Below are positions 32,318 through 42,416 of a DNA stretch of 48,044 nt, one piece after another; position 1 is the first letter of the stretch, and each line of letters begins with the position of its first letter. Source of the stretch: CAVQRC01 sp963715045 (GTDB lineage Bacteria > Planctomycetota > Planctomycetia > Pirellulales > Lacipirellulaceae). The notes below the pieces were generated by a model. The model saw only the letters and a list, made by a program, of their open reading frames with translations, searched no databases and had not been told where the DNA came from. The stretch lies in assembly GCA_963715045.1 (NCBI GenBank), contig CAVQRC010000033.1, forward strand, positions 1 through 48,044, written 5' to 3'. A program made the translations under genes and the position numbers.

Positions 32318-33850
32318 ATGAAAGACATCGTCGCCCAACTGGAAGAAAAGCGGGCCGCCGCGCAACTCGGCGGCGGGCAGAACCGCATCGACAAACAGCA
32401 CCAGAAAGGCAAGCTGACCGCCCGCGAGCGAATCCAACTGCTCCTCGATCCAGGCACGTTCGAAGAGTGGGACATGTTCGTCGAGCATCGTTGTCACGAC
32501 TTCGGCATGGAATCGCAGCAGATTCCTGGCGATGGCGTGGTGACCGGATACGGCACGGTGAATGGCCGGATGGTGTTCGTCTTCAGCCAGGACTTCACCG
32601 TCTTCGGCGGTTCCCTCTCCGAGGCCCACGCCGAGAAGGTCTGCAAGATCATGGATCATGCGATCAAGGTCGGCGCCCCGGTCATCGGTTTGAATGACTC
32701 AGGCGGGGCCCGCATTCAGGAGGGGGTCGCGTCGCTGGGCGGCTACGCCGACATCTTCCAAAGGAATGTACTGGCCTCCGGCGTCGTGCCGCAGATCTCG
32801 CTGATCATGGGCCCCTGCGCAGGCGGTGCGGTTTATTCCCCGGCGATGACCGACTTCATCTTCATGGTCAAAGACACTTCGTACATGTTCGTGACCGGTC
32901 CCGACGTGCTGCGAACCGTGACTCACGAAGACGTGACCCAGGAGGAGCTCGGCGGGGCCATGACCCACTCCACGCGGTCGGGCGTGTGTGACCGGGCGTT
33001 CGAAAACGACATCGAAGCGCTCGCGATGCTCCGCCGCTTTATCAATTACCTGCCCGCCAACAACCGCATCGCCCCACCGCACCGCCCGACGCCCGATGCG
33101 GCCGACCGCGTGGAGCCCTCGCTCGATACGCTCGTGCCCAAGTCGCCGACCAAGCCTTACGACATGAAGGAGCTGATTTTCAAAGTCGTCGACGACACCG
33201 ACTTTTTCGAGATCCAGCCCGAACACGCGCAGAACATCGTCGTCGGCTTCGCTCGTATGGAGGGCTATCCGATCGGAATCGTCGCCAATCAGCCGCTCGT
33301 GCTCGCCGGCTGCCTCGACATCAAGTCCTCGATCAAGGCCGCCCGCTTCGTCCGTTTTTGCGACGCCTTCAACATCCCGATCGTGACATTCGTCGACGTA
33401 CCCGGCTTCCTCCCCGGCACGGCCCAGGAGTACAGCGGAATCATCAAGCACGGCGCCAAGTTGCTGTACGCCTACGCCGAGGCAACCGTCCCCAAGATCA
33501 CTCTGATCACCCGCAAAGCCTACGGCGGGGCGTATGACGTGATGGCTTCGAAGCATCTTCGCGGCGACGTGAATGTCGCCTGGCCCAGCGCGGAGATCGC
33601 GGTCATGGGGCCCAAGGGAGCCGTCGAGATCATCTTCCGCAAGGAGCTCAGCAATGCCGACCGTGTTGCCGAACTCACGGAGGAGTACCGCACTAAATTC
33701 GCCAACCCGTTTATCGCCGGGCGACGCGGGTTCATCGACGACGTGATCCTGCCCCGCGACACGCGGCAACGAATCTGCCGCTCCCTGGCCATGTTGAGGA
33801 GCAAGAAGCTGGAAAACCCCTGGCGAAAACACGGCAACATCCCCCTCTAA
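32318..33850 (+). CDS. Acyl-CoA carboxylase, carboxyltransferase (beta) subunit
   Basis: An intact protein of 510 residues, starting at 32318 (MKDIVAQLEEKRAAAQLGGG). The motifs are those of the propionyl/methylmalonyl-CoA carboxylase beta family: KGKLTARERIQLLLDPGTFE, VFSQDFTVFGGSLSEAHAEK, GLNDSGGARIQEGVASLGGY, IMGPCAGGAVYSPAMTDFIF, FVDVPGFLPGTAQEY, ITRKAYGGAYDVMASKHL and AEIAVMGPKGAVEIIFRKEL. It transfers carboxyl from biotin to acyl-CoA, most often propionyl-CoA; acetyl-CoA cannot be ruled out. It pairs with the alpha subunit at 33957. Confidence 0.93.
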   Translation: MKDIVAQLEEKRAAAQLGGGQNRIDKQHQKGKLTARERIQLLLDPGTFEEWDMFVEHRCHDFGMESQQIPGDGVVTGYGTVNGRMVFVFSQDFTVFGGSLSEAHAEKVCKIMDHAIKVGAPVIGLNDSGGARIQEGVASLGGYADIFQRNVLASGVVPQISLIMGPCAGGAVYSPAMTDFIFMVKDTSYMFVTGPDVLRTVTHEDVTQEELGGAMTHSTRSGVCDRAFENDIEALAMLRRFINYLPANNRIAPPHRPTPDAADRVEPSLDTLVPKSPTKPYDMKELIFKVVDDTDFFEIQPEHAQNIVVGFARMEGYPIGIVANQPLVLAGCLDIKSSIKAARFVRFCDAFNIPIVTFVDVPGFLPGTAQEYSGIIKHGAKLLYAYAEATVPKITLITRKAYGGAYDVMASKHLRGDVNVAWPSAEIAVMGPKGAVEIIFRKELSNADRVAELTEEYRTKFANPFIAGRRGFIDDVILPRDTRQRICRSLAMLRSKKLENPWRKHGNIPL

Positions 33851-33884
33851 CGGGAAACTTGGACACCCCCGCAAAGCCCAGCGT

Positions 33885-33939
33885 AGTCATTGGTCATTGG
33901 GCATTAGTTAGTCATTAATCATTACTCATTAGTCATTCG
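33885..33939. repeat. TTAGTCATT-type intergenic repeat between carboxylase genes
   Basis: Tandem imperfect units of GTCATTGG, GTCATTAATCATT and CATTAGTCATTCG fill the gap between the two carboxylase genes. They resemble the repeats around the E2 gene at 16 and 17.6 kb and end about 18 bases before the next start codon. Confidence 0.75.
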
Positions 33940-33956
33940 TTCCACCGGTGGCGACC

Positions 33957-35942
33957 ATGTTTAGAAAAATCCTGATTGCCAATCGCGGCGAGATTGCTTG
34001 CCGGATCATCAAGACGGCCCGGCGGATGGGCATCGAGACCGTTGCCGTTTACTCCGAAGCCGACGAACAGGCGTTGCACGTGTCGCTCGCCGATCAGGCG
34101 ATCTGCATCGGACCGCCGCCGGCCACCGAGAGCTACCTGAACGTCGACAGTATTCTCGAAGCCTGCCGAAAGTCGCAGGCCGACGCCGTCCATCCGGGCT
34201 ACGGATTCCTCTCCGAGAACGCCGAGTTCGCCGAGCGTTTGGCCGAGGTCGAGGTGACCTTTATCGGACCCGACCCGCGGGCGATCCGCCTGATGGGCGA
34301 CAAGCTGACTTCCAAACAGCTCGCCGACCGCGCCGGCGTCAACACGATCCCGGGCAGCGAAGACACGCTGGCGAACGCTGACGAAGCTGTATCTCTTGCG
34401 GCCCAGATCGGCTACCCGGTGATGCTCAAGGCCACGGCCGGCGGCGGCGGCAAAGGCATGCGGGTGGTCCGCGACGAACGAGAGTGTCGCGAAGGTTTTC
34501 AGAGTGCGACCAACGAGGCCCGCTCGGCATTCGGCAACCCGAAACTGCTCGTCGAGAAGTTCATCGAACAGCCGCGGCATATCGAGATCCAGGTCATGGC
34601 CGACCAGCACGGTCACGTGATTCACCTCGGCGAACGCGAATGCTCGCTCCAGCGGCGTCACCAGAAGGTGATCGAGGAATCGCCATCGCCATTCCTCGAC
34701 GAAGCCACGCGTTCCGACATGGCCCAGCAGGCGATCGCCCTCGCCCGGGCCGTCCAGTATCAATCTGCCGGCACCGTCGAGTTCATCGTCGACGCCGACC
34801 GCAACTTCTACTTTCTCGAGATGAACACGCGGCTGCAGGTCGAGCATCCCGTCACCGAGTACGTTACGGGGCTCGATCTGGTCGAACTGATGATTCGCGT
34901 CGCCGCCGGGCAACCGCTGGGGATCGCTCAATCGGAGGTCGGCCGGAATGGCTGGGCGATCGAAGCACGCGTGTATGCCGAGGACCCCTTTCGCGGATTC
35001 CTGCCATCCGCCGGGCGACTGGTGCGGTATCTTCCGCCGCGCGAGTCGGACGTGATCCGCGTCGACACGGGCGTCTACGAGGGAGGTGAAGTCTCGGTCT
35101 ATTACGATCCGATGATCGCCAAACTGATCACCCACGCCGCCACGCGGGACAGGGCGATCGCCCACATGCGGCATGCCCTCAACGCGTTCTACATCCGCGG
35201 CGTGTCCCACAACATCAGCTTTCTCGCCGCGCTCATCGAGCATTCGCGGTTCCGCGAAGGGCGGATCAGCACGAACATGATCGAAGAGGAGTATCCGGAC
35301 GGGTTCAATCCGGCGGACGTCGTGCACGACGACCCGGCATTGCTGATCGTGGTCGCCGCCTCGATGCACCGCAAATACCTCCACCGGTCGGCCGGGATCA
35401 GCGGGCAGCTGGCCGGCTACGAACGCCATGTCAGCAACGAATTGGTCGTCGTGATGCACGGTACGCGGTTTCCGGTGAATGTCGCCCCGATTGCCGACGG
35501 TCACGCGGTGGTATACGGCGGGGAGACGTACACCGTGCTCAGTGACTGGCAATTTGGCGAACCGCTGTTTGAGGGAACCGTCAACGGAGGCAAGGTCTGC
35601 ATCCAGGTCGAGCGGAGGAACATGATCTACCGGCTCCTGCATTGGGGCACGCAGGTCGACATCATGGTGCTCACCAAGCGGGCGGCCGAGCTGCTCGAAT
35701 TCATGCCCATCAAAGAGCAGGCCGATCTGTCGCGGTATGTGCTCTCGCCGATGCCCGGGCTGTTAACTCAGTTGCATGTGGAGGTCGGCACCGAAGTCAA
35801 GGCGGGCGAGAACGTCGTCGTGATCGAAGCGATGAAGATGGAGAACGTGTTGCGGGCGGTGCGTGACGGAAAGGTTGCCAAGGTCCTCGCCGGGGTCGGC
35901 GACACGCTCGCCGTCGACCAGCCCATCGTCGAGTTCGAGTGA
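33957..35942 (+). CDS. Acyl-CoA carboxylase, biotin carboxylase and carrier (alpha) subunit
   Basis: An intact protein of 661 residues, starting at 33957 (MFRKILIANRGEIACRII). The biotin carboxylase domain shows HPGYGFLSENAEFAE, KATAGGGGKGMRVVRDE (ATP grasp), GERECSLQRRHQKVIEE, FLEMNTRLQVEHPVTEYVTG and GWAIEARVYAEDPFRGFLPS. The C-terminal biotinyl domain has the carrier lysine in EAMKMENVLRAV. The chain starts ATP-dependent carboxylation of biotin for the beta subunit at 32318. BirA at 25406 can supply the biotin. The product is probably methylmalonyl-CoA or malonyl-CoA. Confidence 0.94.
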   Translation: MFRKILIANRGEIACRIIKTARRMGIETVAVYSEADEQALHVSLADQAICIGPPPATESYLNVDSILEACRKSQADAVHPGYGFLSENAEFAERLAEVEVTFIGPDPRAIRLMGDKLTSKQLADRAGVNTIPGSEDTLANADEAVSLAAQIGYPVMLKATAGGGGKGMRVVRDERECREGFQSATNEARSAFGNPKLLVEKFIEQPRHIEIQVMADQHGHVIHLGERECSLQRRHQKVIEESPSPFLDEATRSDMAQQAIALARAVQYQSAGTVEFIVDADRNFYFLEMNTRLQVEHPVTEYVTGLDLVELMIRVAAGQPLGIAQSEVGRNGWAIEARVYAEDPFRGFLPSAGRLVRYLPPRESDVIRVDTGVYEGGEVSVYYDPMIAKLITHAATRDRAIAHMRHALNAFYIRGVSHNISFLAALIEHSRFREGRISTNMIEEEYPDGFNPADVVHDDPALLIVVAASMHRKYLHRSAGISGQLAGYERHVSNELVVVMHGTRFPVNVAPIADGHAVVYGGETYTVLSDWQFGEPLFEGTVNGGKVCIQVERRNMIYRLLHWGTQVDIMVLTKRAAELLEFMPIKEQADLSRYVLSPMPGLLTQLHVEVGTEVKAGENVVVIEAMKMENVLRAVRDGKVAKVLAGVGDTLAVDQPIVEFE

Positions 35943-35982
35943 CGATACCAAGCCCCAAGTAACGCGCGACACAGGTAAGTAA

Positions 35983-36834
35983 TACAACGTCAGTTCCACA
36001 CTCCCTCTCGCCAATGAGTACCTGTACACGGGACGGCGGTTGGATTCAGAAACTGGGCTCCACTACTACCGTCATCGCTACTTCGAGCCCCATCTTGGAC
36101 GCTTCTTAAAGAGAGATCCGGTGGGATATGTCGACGGGTATAACACTTATGCTGCGCACTTCGTGCCATCCGGTTTGGATCCTCTGGGCCTAGACGACAT
36201 TCGAATTATGGAGGGCTCGACGCATCTTGTGGAATGGATGCCTGAAGGGTTTCTTGGCATAGACGATGCAGCTAATGCAAAGCTGGTAGGTGTGGTAGAT
36301 AAGGACGGTGTTGTTTGGCCGTTCTTTCCATCCGGGCCAATTCCTCTGAGCGAATTGGAAGACTATGGCGGTGCGAACAGCTTCAATGATCTAGTCGAAG
36401 ATCTTCGAGTTGCCGAAGAAGCCAATGGAGGAAACTGGTCCGGAGGCGAGAGCCCAGCGGACTACTGGAATCACCGTGTGAATAGATGTGAGTGTGACAA
36501 AGACGCCTTCCAGGCGGAGAAACGATGTAAGGATGCGATTGGTGCGCAGGCAGCGGCGGCGACTCTTTCGAATATCGGAGTGACTGGAATTGGGGTCGGC
36601 GCGATAGGAGCTGCGGGAGGAGGCCTGCTAATGACTGGATTTCCTCCGGCAATGGCTGTCGGCGGAGTGCTGCTGGTGGGCGATGCCGCTCTTCTCATCG
36701 ACGGGATTAATGATCACGTCGCGATTCAGCGTGCCGTGCAGAATGCTCAGAATAGATTCTGCAACTGCGCAAAACACCCTCACTTCTTCGGGCCATCGAT
36801 TTCGGAGAGTAATCGCTGGCCCATGCAACGTTAG
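35983..36834 (+). CDS. Truncated Rhs C-terminal cassette (core end plus variable tip)
   Basis: The frame opens after a stop at 35980 and no start codon precedes the conserved part, so this is a 5'-truncated cassette. The Rhs-associated core end is clear: ANEYLYTGRRLDSETGLHYY, RHRYFEPHLGRFLKRDPVGY, and the junction PLGL at about 36180-36192. The following variable tip of about 210 residues has two hydrophobic segments (IGVTGIGVGAIGAAGGGLLM and PPAMAVGGVLLVGDAALLI), paired Cys (CECD, CNC) and no known nuclease motif that I recognise. In Rhs systems such tips are toxins matched by an adjacent immunity gene; a small membrane-protein gene follows after 59 bases. The composition is less GC-rich than the upstream genes. 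Confidence 0.7.
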   Translation, partial: YNVSSTLPLANEYLYTGRRLDSETGLHYYRHRYFEPHLGRFLKRDPVGYVDGYNTYAAHFVPSGLDPLGLDDIRIMEGSTHLVEWMPEGFLGIDDAANAKLVGVVDKDGVVWPFFPSGPIPLSELEDYGGANSFNDLVEDLRVAEEANGGNWSGGESPADYWNHRVNRCECDKDAFQAEKRCKDAIGAQAAAATLSNIGVTGIGVGAIGAAGGGLLMTGFPPAMAVGGVLLVGDAALLIDGINDHVAIQRAVQNAQNRFCNCAKHPHFFGPSISESNRWPMQR

Positions 36835-36893
36835 CCGTAGCCCAACATAAGTGTCGAGACGTATTATTCCCAGGTCAAACAGAGTACACGCCT

Positions 36894-37259
36894 ATGTCGG
36901 ATAGACTCGTGATTTACAAGCGTCGCGCACAGCGCAGCAAGCTCGTACAGAGAATACTCATCACAAGTGCGGTGATTGTCGCGGGAGCTTCTCTGGTCTT
37001 CCTCTTTCGTGCATATGAGTTGTTGTGGACAGTTTATCCGGACGTGGTAATAGACGACCAGCTCCTGATATTCTCGATGAATCTATTTGGAGGAGTAGTC
37101 TTGATGGAGGCAGGCGTCTATACCACATTTCTGTACCTTATCGAGCGTAGCCGAAACATCGAACGTCTCACCTTACTAGAGATGTTAGAGGGGAGGGCGG
37201 GGCTTGGTGACGAACAGAATCAAAGTAGAGGGCCGGAAGGACTGAACGACGCTGAGTGA
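36894..37259 (+). CDS. Small membrane protein, candidate Rhs immunity protein
   Basis: An intact protein of 121 residues with two predicted transmembrane segments (ILITSAVIVAGASLVFLF and LIFSMNLFGGVVLMEAGVY), a basic N-terminus (MSDRLVIYKRRAQRSK) and a charged tail. I recognise no family. Its place right after an Rhs tip, on the same strand and with the same less GC-rich composition, suggests an immunity protein; two membrane segments would fit a membrane-acting toxin. This is inference. Confidence 0.55.
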   Translation: MSDRLVIYKRRAQRSKLVQRILITSAVIVAGASLVFLFRAYELLWTVYPDVVIDDQLLIFSMNLFGGVVLMEAGVYTTFLYLIERSRNIERLTLLEMLEGRAGLGDEQNQSRGPEGLNDAE

Positions 37260-37457
37260 GCGTACCCGATCTGGCGCGGGCTGCGCCGGGGCCCGCTTTT
37301 TCGGATTCGGCCCGTCTCCGTTGGGTGGCGACGCCCCAGCCGAACCAGCTCGCGCCGACGACGTCGAACTGGCCGGCCGGCTCTTGAGCAGCTCGTACGC
37401 CGGCGGACTGGCCGTGCCCTTTCGGCACGCGTGCCGAACGCAGGAGGGTTAGCGTTC
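37260..37457. other. Short stretch between Rhs cassette and IS91 copy 1
   Basis: No gene is seen. A segment at 37295-37320 (CGCTTTTTCGGATTC and CCGTCTCCG) recurs with few changes at 46275-46300, next to IS91 copy 2. Bases 37454-37457 are GTTC, directly abutting the IS end. Confidence 0.5.
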
Positions 37458-37527
37458 ACAGTAAGTCGGGGCAACCACTGAACGAGTCGGAGCAGGCAGA
37501 CCGCGATCCCGAATAGCGTCCCGCGTG

Positions 37528-37549
37528 ACACCCTTTTCTCTTGGGGTGT
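37528..37549. other. Hairpin inside the oriIS end of IS91 copy 1
   Basis: Arms ACACCC (37528-37533) and GGGTGT (37544-37549) can pair around a 10-base loop. The hairpin is kept in copy 2 (near 45168-45189) and weakened in copy 3, which lacks one loop dinucleotide and reads ACCCCC. IS91 ori ends carry such small stems near the cleavage site. Confidence 0.5.
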
Positions 37550-37750
37550 TTTAATCAGTCGACTGGGGCGTGGCCCGCAACCGCTCTGCGGTGGGAGCGA
37601 CCGCGACGCGCCGAAGCGGTCGTTCTGGAGCGCTCAGAGCACGCTGCCGAGCCGCTTTCGAGGTCGATTTGGGAGTGCTGCGTAGACCATCCCCGGGAAC
37701 ACCGTCGGCGGAGTTCTGAAAGTCACGCGTCAGGTCACCGCTGGTGGTGT

Positions 37751-39067
37751 TCATGGGGGTCGTGGTGGGTTCGTAACGTCGGCCAGCGAGCGGCGGGGAA
37801 GATGCCGCGACGTGTTTCTCGTTCGCCGCCAGCCGACCTCGGCCGGGATCTCGGCGACGTGAAACATCTCGACCTGGCACCGCTCACACGTCGGCCCGTT
37901 GAGCCGCGGTGCTTCATCGGCGTCGCCATCGAGATCGCCCGCCGTGTCGTGCTCCTGGTCGTCGGTGACGGGCACACCGATGAGCGCCTGCGCTCGGGGG
38001 ATGTCCTCACCCCGCCGGCGGCCCGAATACATCCCGTAGTAGCGGATCCGCATCAGCCGGGGCGGCAGCAAGTGCATCAGGAACCGCCCGACGAACTCGG
38101 TACCACGAATCTTCTCGATCGCGGCCGTGCCGCCTGCGCGATACTCCTTCACGCGAAACGACACATATTCGCCGTCGTCGGCCACGATCCGGGCGTCGCA
38201 GATGGCCGTCCCCCGTACGTAGCCGGCCAGATACTTCATCGCCGCCACGCTGTGTCCATACCCGAGCGGCGGACCCTTGCAGTGCACGACCCAGTCCACC
38301 GCATCCAGCCTCAGGACGAACGCGTTAAACGCCGCCGGGTCGGTGAGCGCGACCAGCTGGCCGGGAAGCCGGAGCTTGCCAGTCGCGTAGAGCTTCTTCA
38401 GCCCGGCGAGAAATAACTCGCGATACCGCGTCCGCAGCACGGCGAGCGGGACGAGCCGTTGCTTCTTGCCGGTCGTGGGCACGTCTCGCCAGCCACTGCC
38501 GTCGAGCAACAGTCCCCCGCCCGGGCAGAGGTAGTGGATGTGCGGATGCAGGGGCGCCATCCGCTGCCCCCAGGTATGCAGCACGCCGACCAGCCCCAGC
38601 CGGATGCCAAACATCTCCGCGGCAAGCTGCTGCAAGGCCTGGCTGCTCGCCTGAAACAACAGCCCGTACAGCACGCGGCGGTTGGCCAGGACGAGGTCAT
38701 TGGACTTGTGCGGGAGCGTGGTCACGGTGTGGTAGTAAACCCGCGGTACGGCCCAGGCCTGGATCCGGTCGAACCACGCGAGCTTCCCCTGGCCGCCGCA
38801 GGTGGTGCAGTGGCGGTGCCGGCACGAGTTGTAGAGGACGGCCCGGGCGTTACAGCCCTCACACTCCCAGAGATGCCCGCCGAGACTCGCCGTGCGGCAG
38901 GCGAGCAGGTGGCTGAGGATCCGCCGATCGTCGCGGGCGATGAAATGCCCCTCGGCCTGATACGGCGGCAGGTACCGGCGGAGGATGTCGGCCACGGTCG
39001 GTGTGTTGAGCGCGGGACGAGTTGCACAACACGCCGCGCTCGATCGATGCGCATCCCTTCGCCTCAC
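37751..39067 (-). CDS. IS91-family HUH transposase
   Basis: An intact protein of up to 438 residues; the true start may be nearer NTPTVADILRRYLPPYQAEG. The N-terminal zinc finger is CEGC...CRHRHCTTCGG. The HUH motif is LHPHIHYLCPGGGL, and the Y1 nucleophile region is VAAMKYLAGYVRGTAI. The C-terminal part has another Cys pair (PTCERCQVEM). Such enzymes nick single strands and move DNA by rolling-circle replication. Compared with copies 2 and 3, this is the only uninterrupted version in the window. Confidence 0.92.
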   Translation of the reverse strand: MRRRDAHRSSAACCATRPALNTPTVADILRRYLPPYQAEGHFIARDDRRILSHLLACRTASLGGHLWECEGCNARAVLYNSCRHRHCTTCGGQGKLAWFDRIQAWAVPRVYYHTVTTLPHKSNDLVLANRRVLYGLLFQASSQALQQLAAEMFGIRLGLVGVLHTWGQRMAPLHPHIHYLCPGGGLLLDGSGWRDVPTTGKKQRLVPLAVLRTRYRELFLAGLKKLYATGKLRLPGQLVALTDPAAFNAFVLRLDAVDWVVHCKGPPLGYGHSVAAMKYLAGYVRGTAICDARIVADDGEYVSFRVKEYRAGGTAAIEKIRGTEFVGRFLMHLLPPRLMRIRYYGMYSGRRRGEDIPRAQALIGVPVTDDQEHDTAGDLDGDADEAPRLNGPTCERCQVEMFHVAEIPAEVGWRRTRNTSRHLPRRSLADVTNPPRPP

Positions 39068-39412
39068 TCGGATTGCCGACGCTGCCGACAGTAAACCAGG
39101 TTGACTTTAGCGGTCCGGTAACGGCCGCTGCAAACAATTCTTGAAGAATGTTTCGCCGACCGCTTCCAAACCATTGACAGCGGGAGGCGACTTGCCGCTC
39201 TCTTAAGGGGGTCGCTCGCGTGACTCGCGCCGGCAGCACGATTCACCGTTGCCACCGTGCTCGGCGTATGCCCTGCGTTCCTTAAGAGAACGCACGTCGC
39301 CGGGGCCTGCTGACAAGCCGCTGCGCTGCTCCTGCCACCGGTCCCGCGCCGATGGTCTCTTCTTAGCTGAAAAAGTTCTGTTCCGCTTCACTCGCTTCTC
39401 GAGGAGGACTCG
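39068..39412. other. Upstream region of the primase gene with an inverted repeat
   Basis: No gene is seen. A perfect 10-base inverted repeat, TCTCTTAAGG (39198-39207) and CCTTAAGAGA (39280-39289), lies 124 bases before the primase start. The stretch may contain the far end of IS91 copy 1 and the promoter of the next gene. A ribosome binding site GAGGAGGA precedes 39413. Confidence 0.5.
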
Positions 39413-42220
39413 ATGTCTAATTCTGCGCTCTCGATCCGCGCCGACCACCGCGATAACGACGCGATGGCGCTCGTCGAACCGTGGCTGGATGCCACGGCCG
39501 ATGATAATACGCTGCTCGAACAGGTGGCCGGGTGGTACGCTCGCTGCCTCACCGGGCACACGCTGCCGCAGCAGGCGCTGGCCCGGCGGTCGCTGAATCA
39601 TCCCGAGCAGTGGGCGGCGTTTGAGATCGGGTTTGCCGATCGCCGGCTGGGTCGGCTGTTGCCGGGGAACAAGACGGCCGCCGGGAAAGAACTGCGGGTG
39701 CGGCTCACGCAGCTGGGCGTCCTCCGCGACAGCGGGCACGCCCGCTACAGCGGCAGCATCACGTTCCCGCTGCGGGACGCGGGCGGAACTCTGGTTGACA
39801 TCTATGGCCGCAAGATCGGCCGGAACCTGGCCCGCGGCAGCGAGCTGCATACGTATCTGCCGGGAGCACGTGCCGCGAGGCATCTTCAATCACGCGGCCT
39901 GCACGGCGAGCGATACGGTGGTCGTCGCCGACAGCCCGCTCAACGCGCTCGCGCTCTGGTGTGCGGGCATCAGAGCCGTCACGTGCACGCTGCACGGGCA
40001 GGACACGCTCGGTGACGAACTCGTCGCGCTGCTCACTCACGGCACCGCGCTGCGGGTGGTGACGGCGTTCCGCAACACGCCGGCCGGTGTGACGCATGCC
40101 GAGCACGTGACGGCCCGGCTCAAGGCGGCGGGGCTCCACGTCGTACGGCTCACGTTCGCAGCCAACCGCGACGCCAACGGCGTCTTGATGCAGGCCGGTC
40201 CGCAGCGGCTCGTGGCGCTCGTGCGTGAGGCACTCAGCCGCGATGACAGCGACACACGGCTGCCGGAGATCGCCCCGCTGCCGATCGAAGACGAAGAAGC
40301 GGTCACGCTCAGGAGCCACGTGTATGTTGCCGACGCAGCACTCGTGAACGACGCAGTCGACGTCGATGCGAACGGGGGCGAACAGGATAACGCCGACACA
40401 GACGGCAACGACGGCAACGGCGACAAGGCGGCAACGGCGCAACGGCGACAACGGCAAAAATCTCTACAACGGTCTCGTCGCCGGAGGCGACGATTCTTCT
40501 GCCGCGGCCGAGCTCCGCTTCGTGTACGACGATCGCCACTGGCGGGTCCGCGGCCTCGAGCGGAACCACAGCCTGGAGCGGCTCAAGGTAAACATGAAGG
40601 TCACCCGCGATGAGCTGTTTCATGTGAACCTGTTTGATCTGTACTCGGCCAGTCAGCGACGCGGATTCATCCGCGAAGCGGCTCGCAAGAGATCCACGTC
40701 CCCGAAGACCTCGTCAAGCGGGACCTGGGCCACGTTCTCAGCGGGCTCGAGACGCGGCACGAAGAACTGGTCCGAAAAACGCTCGAGCCCCAGGTGACCC
40801 CGCCCGTGGAAGTGCGGGCCCGGATCGCGACGCCGCCCTGGCGCTGCTCCACGACCCCAAGCTGCTGGGCCGGATCCTCGGCGATTACGAGCGGCTGGGG
40901 ATCGTCGGCGAAGCGATCAACAAGCAGCTGGCGTACCTCGCCTGTGTGTCGCGGCTCCTCGAGCGGCCGCTGGCGGTCCTGTTGCAATCGTCCTCGGCTG
41001 CCGGCAAGACGTCGCTCATGGACGCTACGCTCGCTCTGGTGCCGCCAGAAGATGTGATCCGCTACTCGGCCCTCACGGGCCAGTCGCTGTACTACATGGG
41101 CCAGCAGAACTTGAGGCACAAGATCCTGGCGGTGGCCGAGGAAGAAGGGATCGCCGAGGCCAGCTATGCCCTCAAACTCCTGCAGAGCGACGGCCGCTTG
41201 AGGATCGCCAGCGCCGGCAAGGACGAACACACGGGCCGGCACCGCACCCAGGATTACGAGGTCGAAGGCCCGGTCATGATGTTTTTGACGACGACCGCCG
41301 AACAGCCCGACGCGGAACTTCAAAATCGCTGCCTCACACTCCGCGTGAACGAATCGGCAGAACAGACGGCTGCCATTCACGCGATCCAGCGGGCCCGCTA
41401 CACGCTCGCGGGACAACAGCGGCTGGCCGACGGCGAACGGATCTGCCGCACCCATCAAAATGCCCAGCGGCTGCTGCGGTCTTACCCGGTCGTGATCCCC
41501 TGGGCCGACCGGCTCACGTTCCGGCACGACCAGACGCGGCTTCGCCGCGACCACGACAAGTACCTGGCCCTCATCGCGGCCAGCACGCTGCTGTACCAGT
41601 TCCAGCGGAAGAAGATCACCGGCGATGACGGTACGGAGCGGCTGGTGGCGACGCTCACCGACGTCGAACTGGCCGGGCAGCTGATGACCGCGGGCGCGAC
41701 GGCCAGTACCACGTCGCTGATGCCCGGCACGCGGCAACTGCTGATCGCGCTGGATGCGTACGTGAGTGAGCAGGCGGCGGCGCTCCGCCGGCCGCGGCTG
41801 CAGGTTCGCTTCAAGCAGCGGGAGCTCCGCGAAGCGCTCGGCGTGAGCGACTTCACGCTCCGAAAACACCTGGCGAGGCTGGTGGAGCTCGAGTACGTGC
41901 TCGCCTACCGCACAGGCCGCGGCAACGAGCGGGAGTACGAACTCGTCTGCGAGTACCGGGACGGCGATGAGGCCTGCAATCTCGGACTGATGACGGCCCA
42001 GGAGCTCTCAACAGGGAACTACGACGATCGAATCGAGCACCCTCATGAGCGAAACGAGCCCCCTTCGAGCATGATTCGAGCCCCATGCGAGCCCCCTCAA
42101 AATGGCACTCAAGTCGAGCACGGCCAGAGACGTTACGCCAAACCACCGAGCGGTGGTGCCCGAAACGCAAGAATGAACGCTCTCAAAATGCCTGTAGTAA
42201 TAGTTCCCGTGTCGTCGTAG
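39413..42220 (+). CDS. Mobile-element primase/ATPase (degenerate TOPRIM plus P-loop domain, frameshifted)
   Basis: The ATG at 39413 (MSNSALSIRADHRDNDAMAL) has a strong ribosome binding site. The N-terminal region resembles the binding part before a TOPRIM domain (AAFEIGFADRRLGRLLPG, LVDIYGRKIGRNL). The TOPRIM-like part reads TVVVADSPLNALALWCAGIR and ANRDANGVLMQAG; the usual acidic DxD is not seen. An Asp/Asn-rich linker follows. The C-terminal half has Walker A in QSSSAAGKTSLMDATL, a possible Walker B ILAVAEEEG, VMMFLTTTAEQPDAELQNRC and a winged-helix end (FKQRELREALGVSDFTLRKH). Frame changes lie near 39870 and 40440 (+1) and near 40688 and 40815 (apparent loss). Similar large proteins accompany integrases in mobile elements, and an integrase gene follows. 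Probably a replication protein of that element. Confidence 0.6.
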
Positions 42221-42225
42221 TTGCC

Positions 42226-42377
42226 GTGGGTCACTCTCGCCGAGAGTGACCGGCAGCACGAAAGGCCGTCGCCCCAGGCCAGGGCCTCAACTTCCCGCGG
42301 CCGCTCTCTTCCCCGGCCGGATCTCTCTCACCCGACCGCCGTCCGGACCGCCGTGACACTCGGCGAGTGTCACCCAC
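42226..42377. repeat. REPIN-like inverted pair of palindromes, copy B
   Basis: The left palindrome at 42226-42253 has arms GTGGGTCACTCTCG and CGAGAGTGAC. The right palindrome at 42351-42377 is identical to the right part of copy A (CCGTGACACTC, GGC, GAGTGTCACCCAC). The unit is 152 bases, against 153 for copy A, although the middle is only weakly alike. It lies between the primase and integrase genes. Confidence 0.72.
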
Positions 42378-42416
42378 GGCTCTTACGGCTCTCTCACCGA
42401 AAGGACATTCAAAACC

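Larger units (their letters stand above)
37458..39067 (-). mobile_element. IS91-family element, copy 1 (oriIS end defined, terIS end not)
   Basis: The left end starts ACAGTAAGTCGGGGC at 37458, right after GTTC (GAAC on the transposase strand). The same end starts at 45098 after CTTG (CAAG) and at 47409 after GCTC. IS91 is known to insert its ori end next to GAAC or CAAG without target duplication, so two of the three junctions fit. The transposase gene runs on the minus strand toward this end, as expected. The other end cannot be set, because the remaining copies are truncated before it; 39067 is only the limit of the transposase gene. Confidence 0.75.

Noticed and set aside
36040..36834. Complete Rhs gene
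   Set aside because: Only the core end and tip are present; the long YD-repeat region and start codon are missing.
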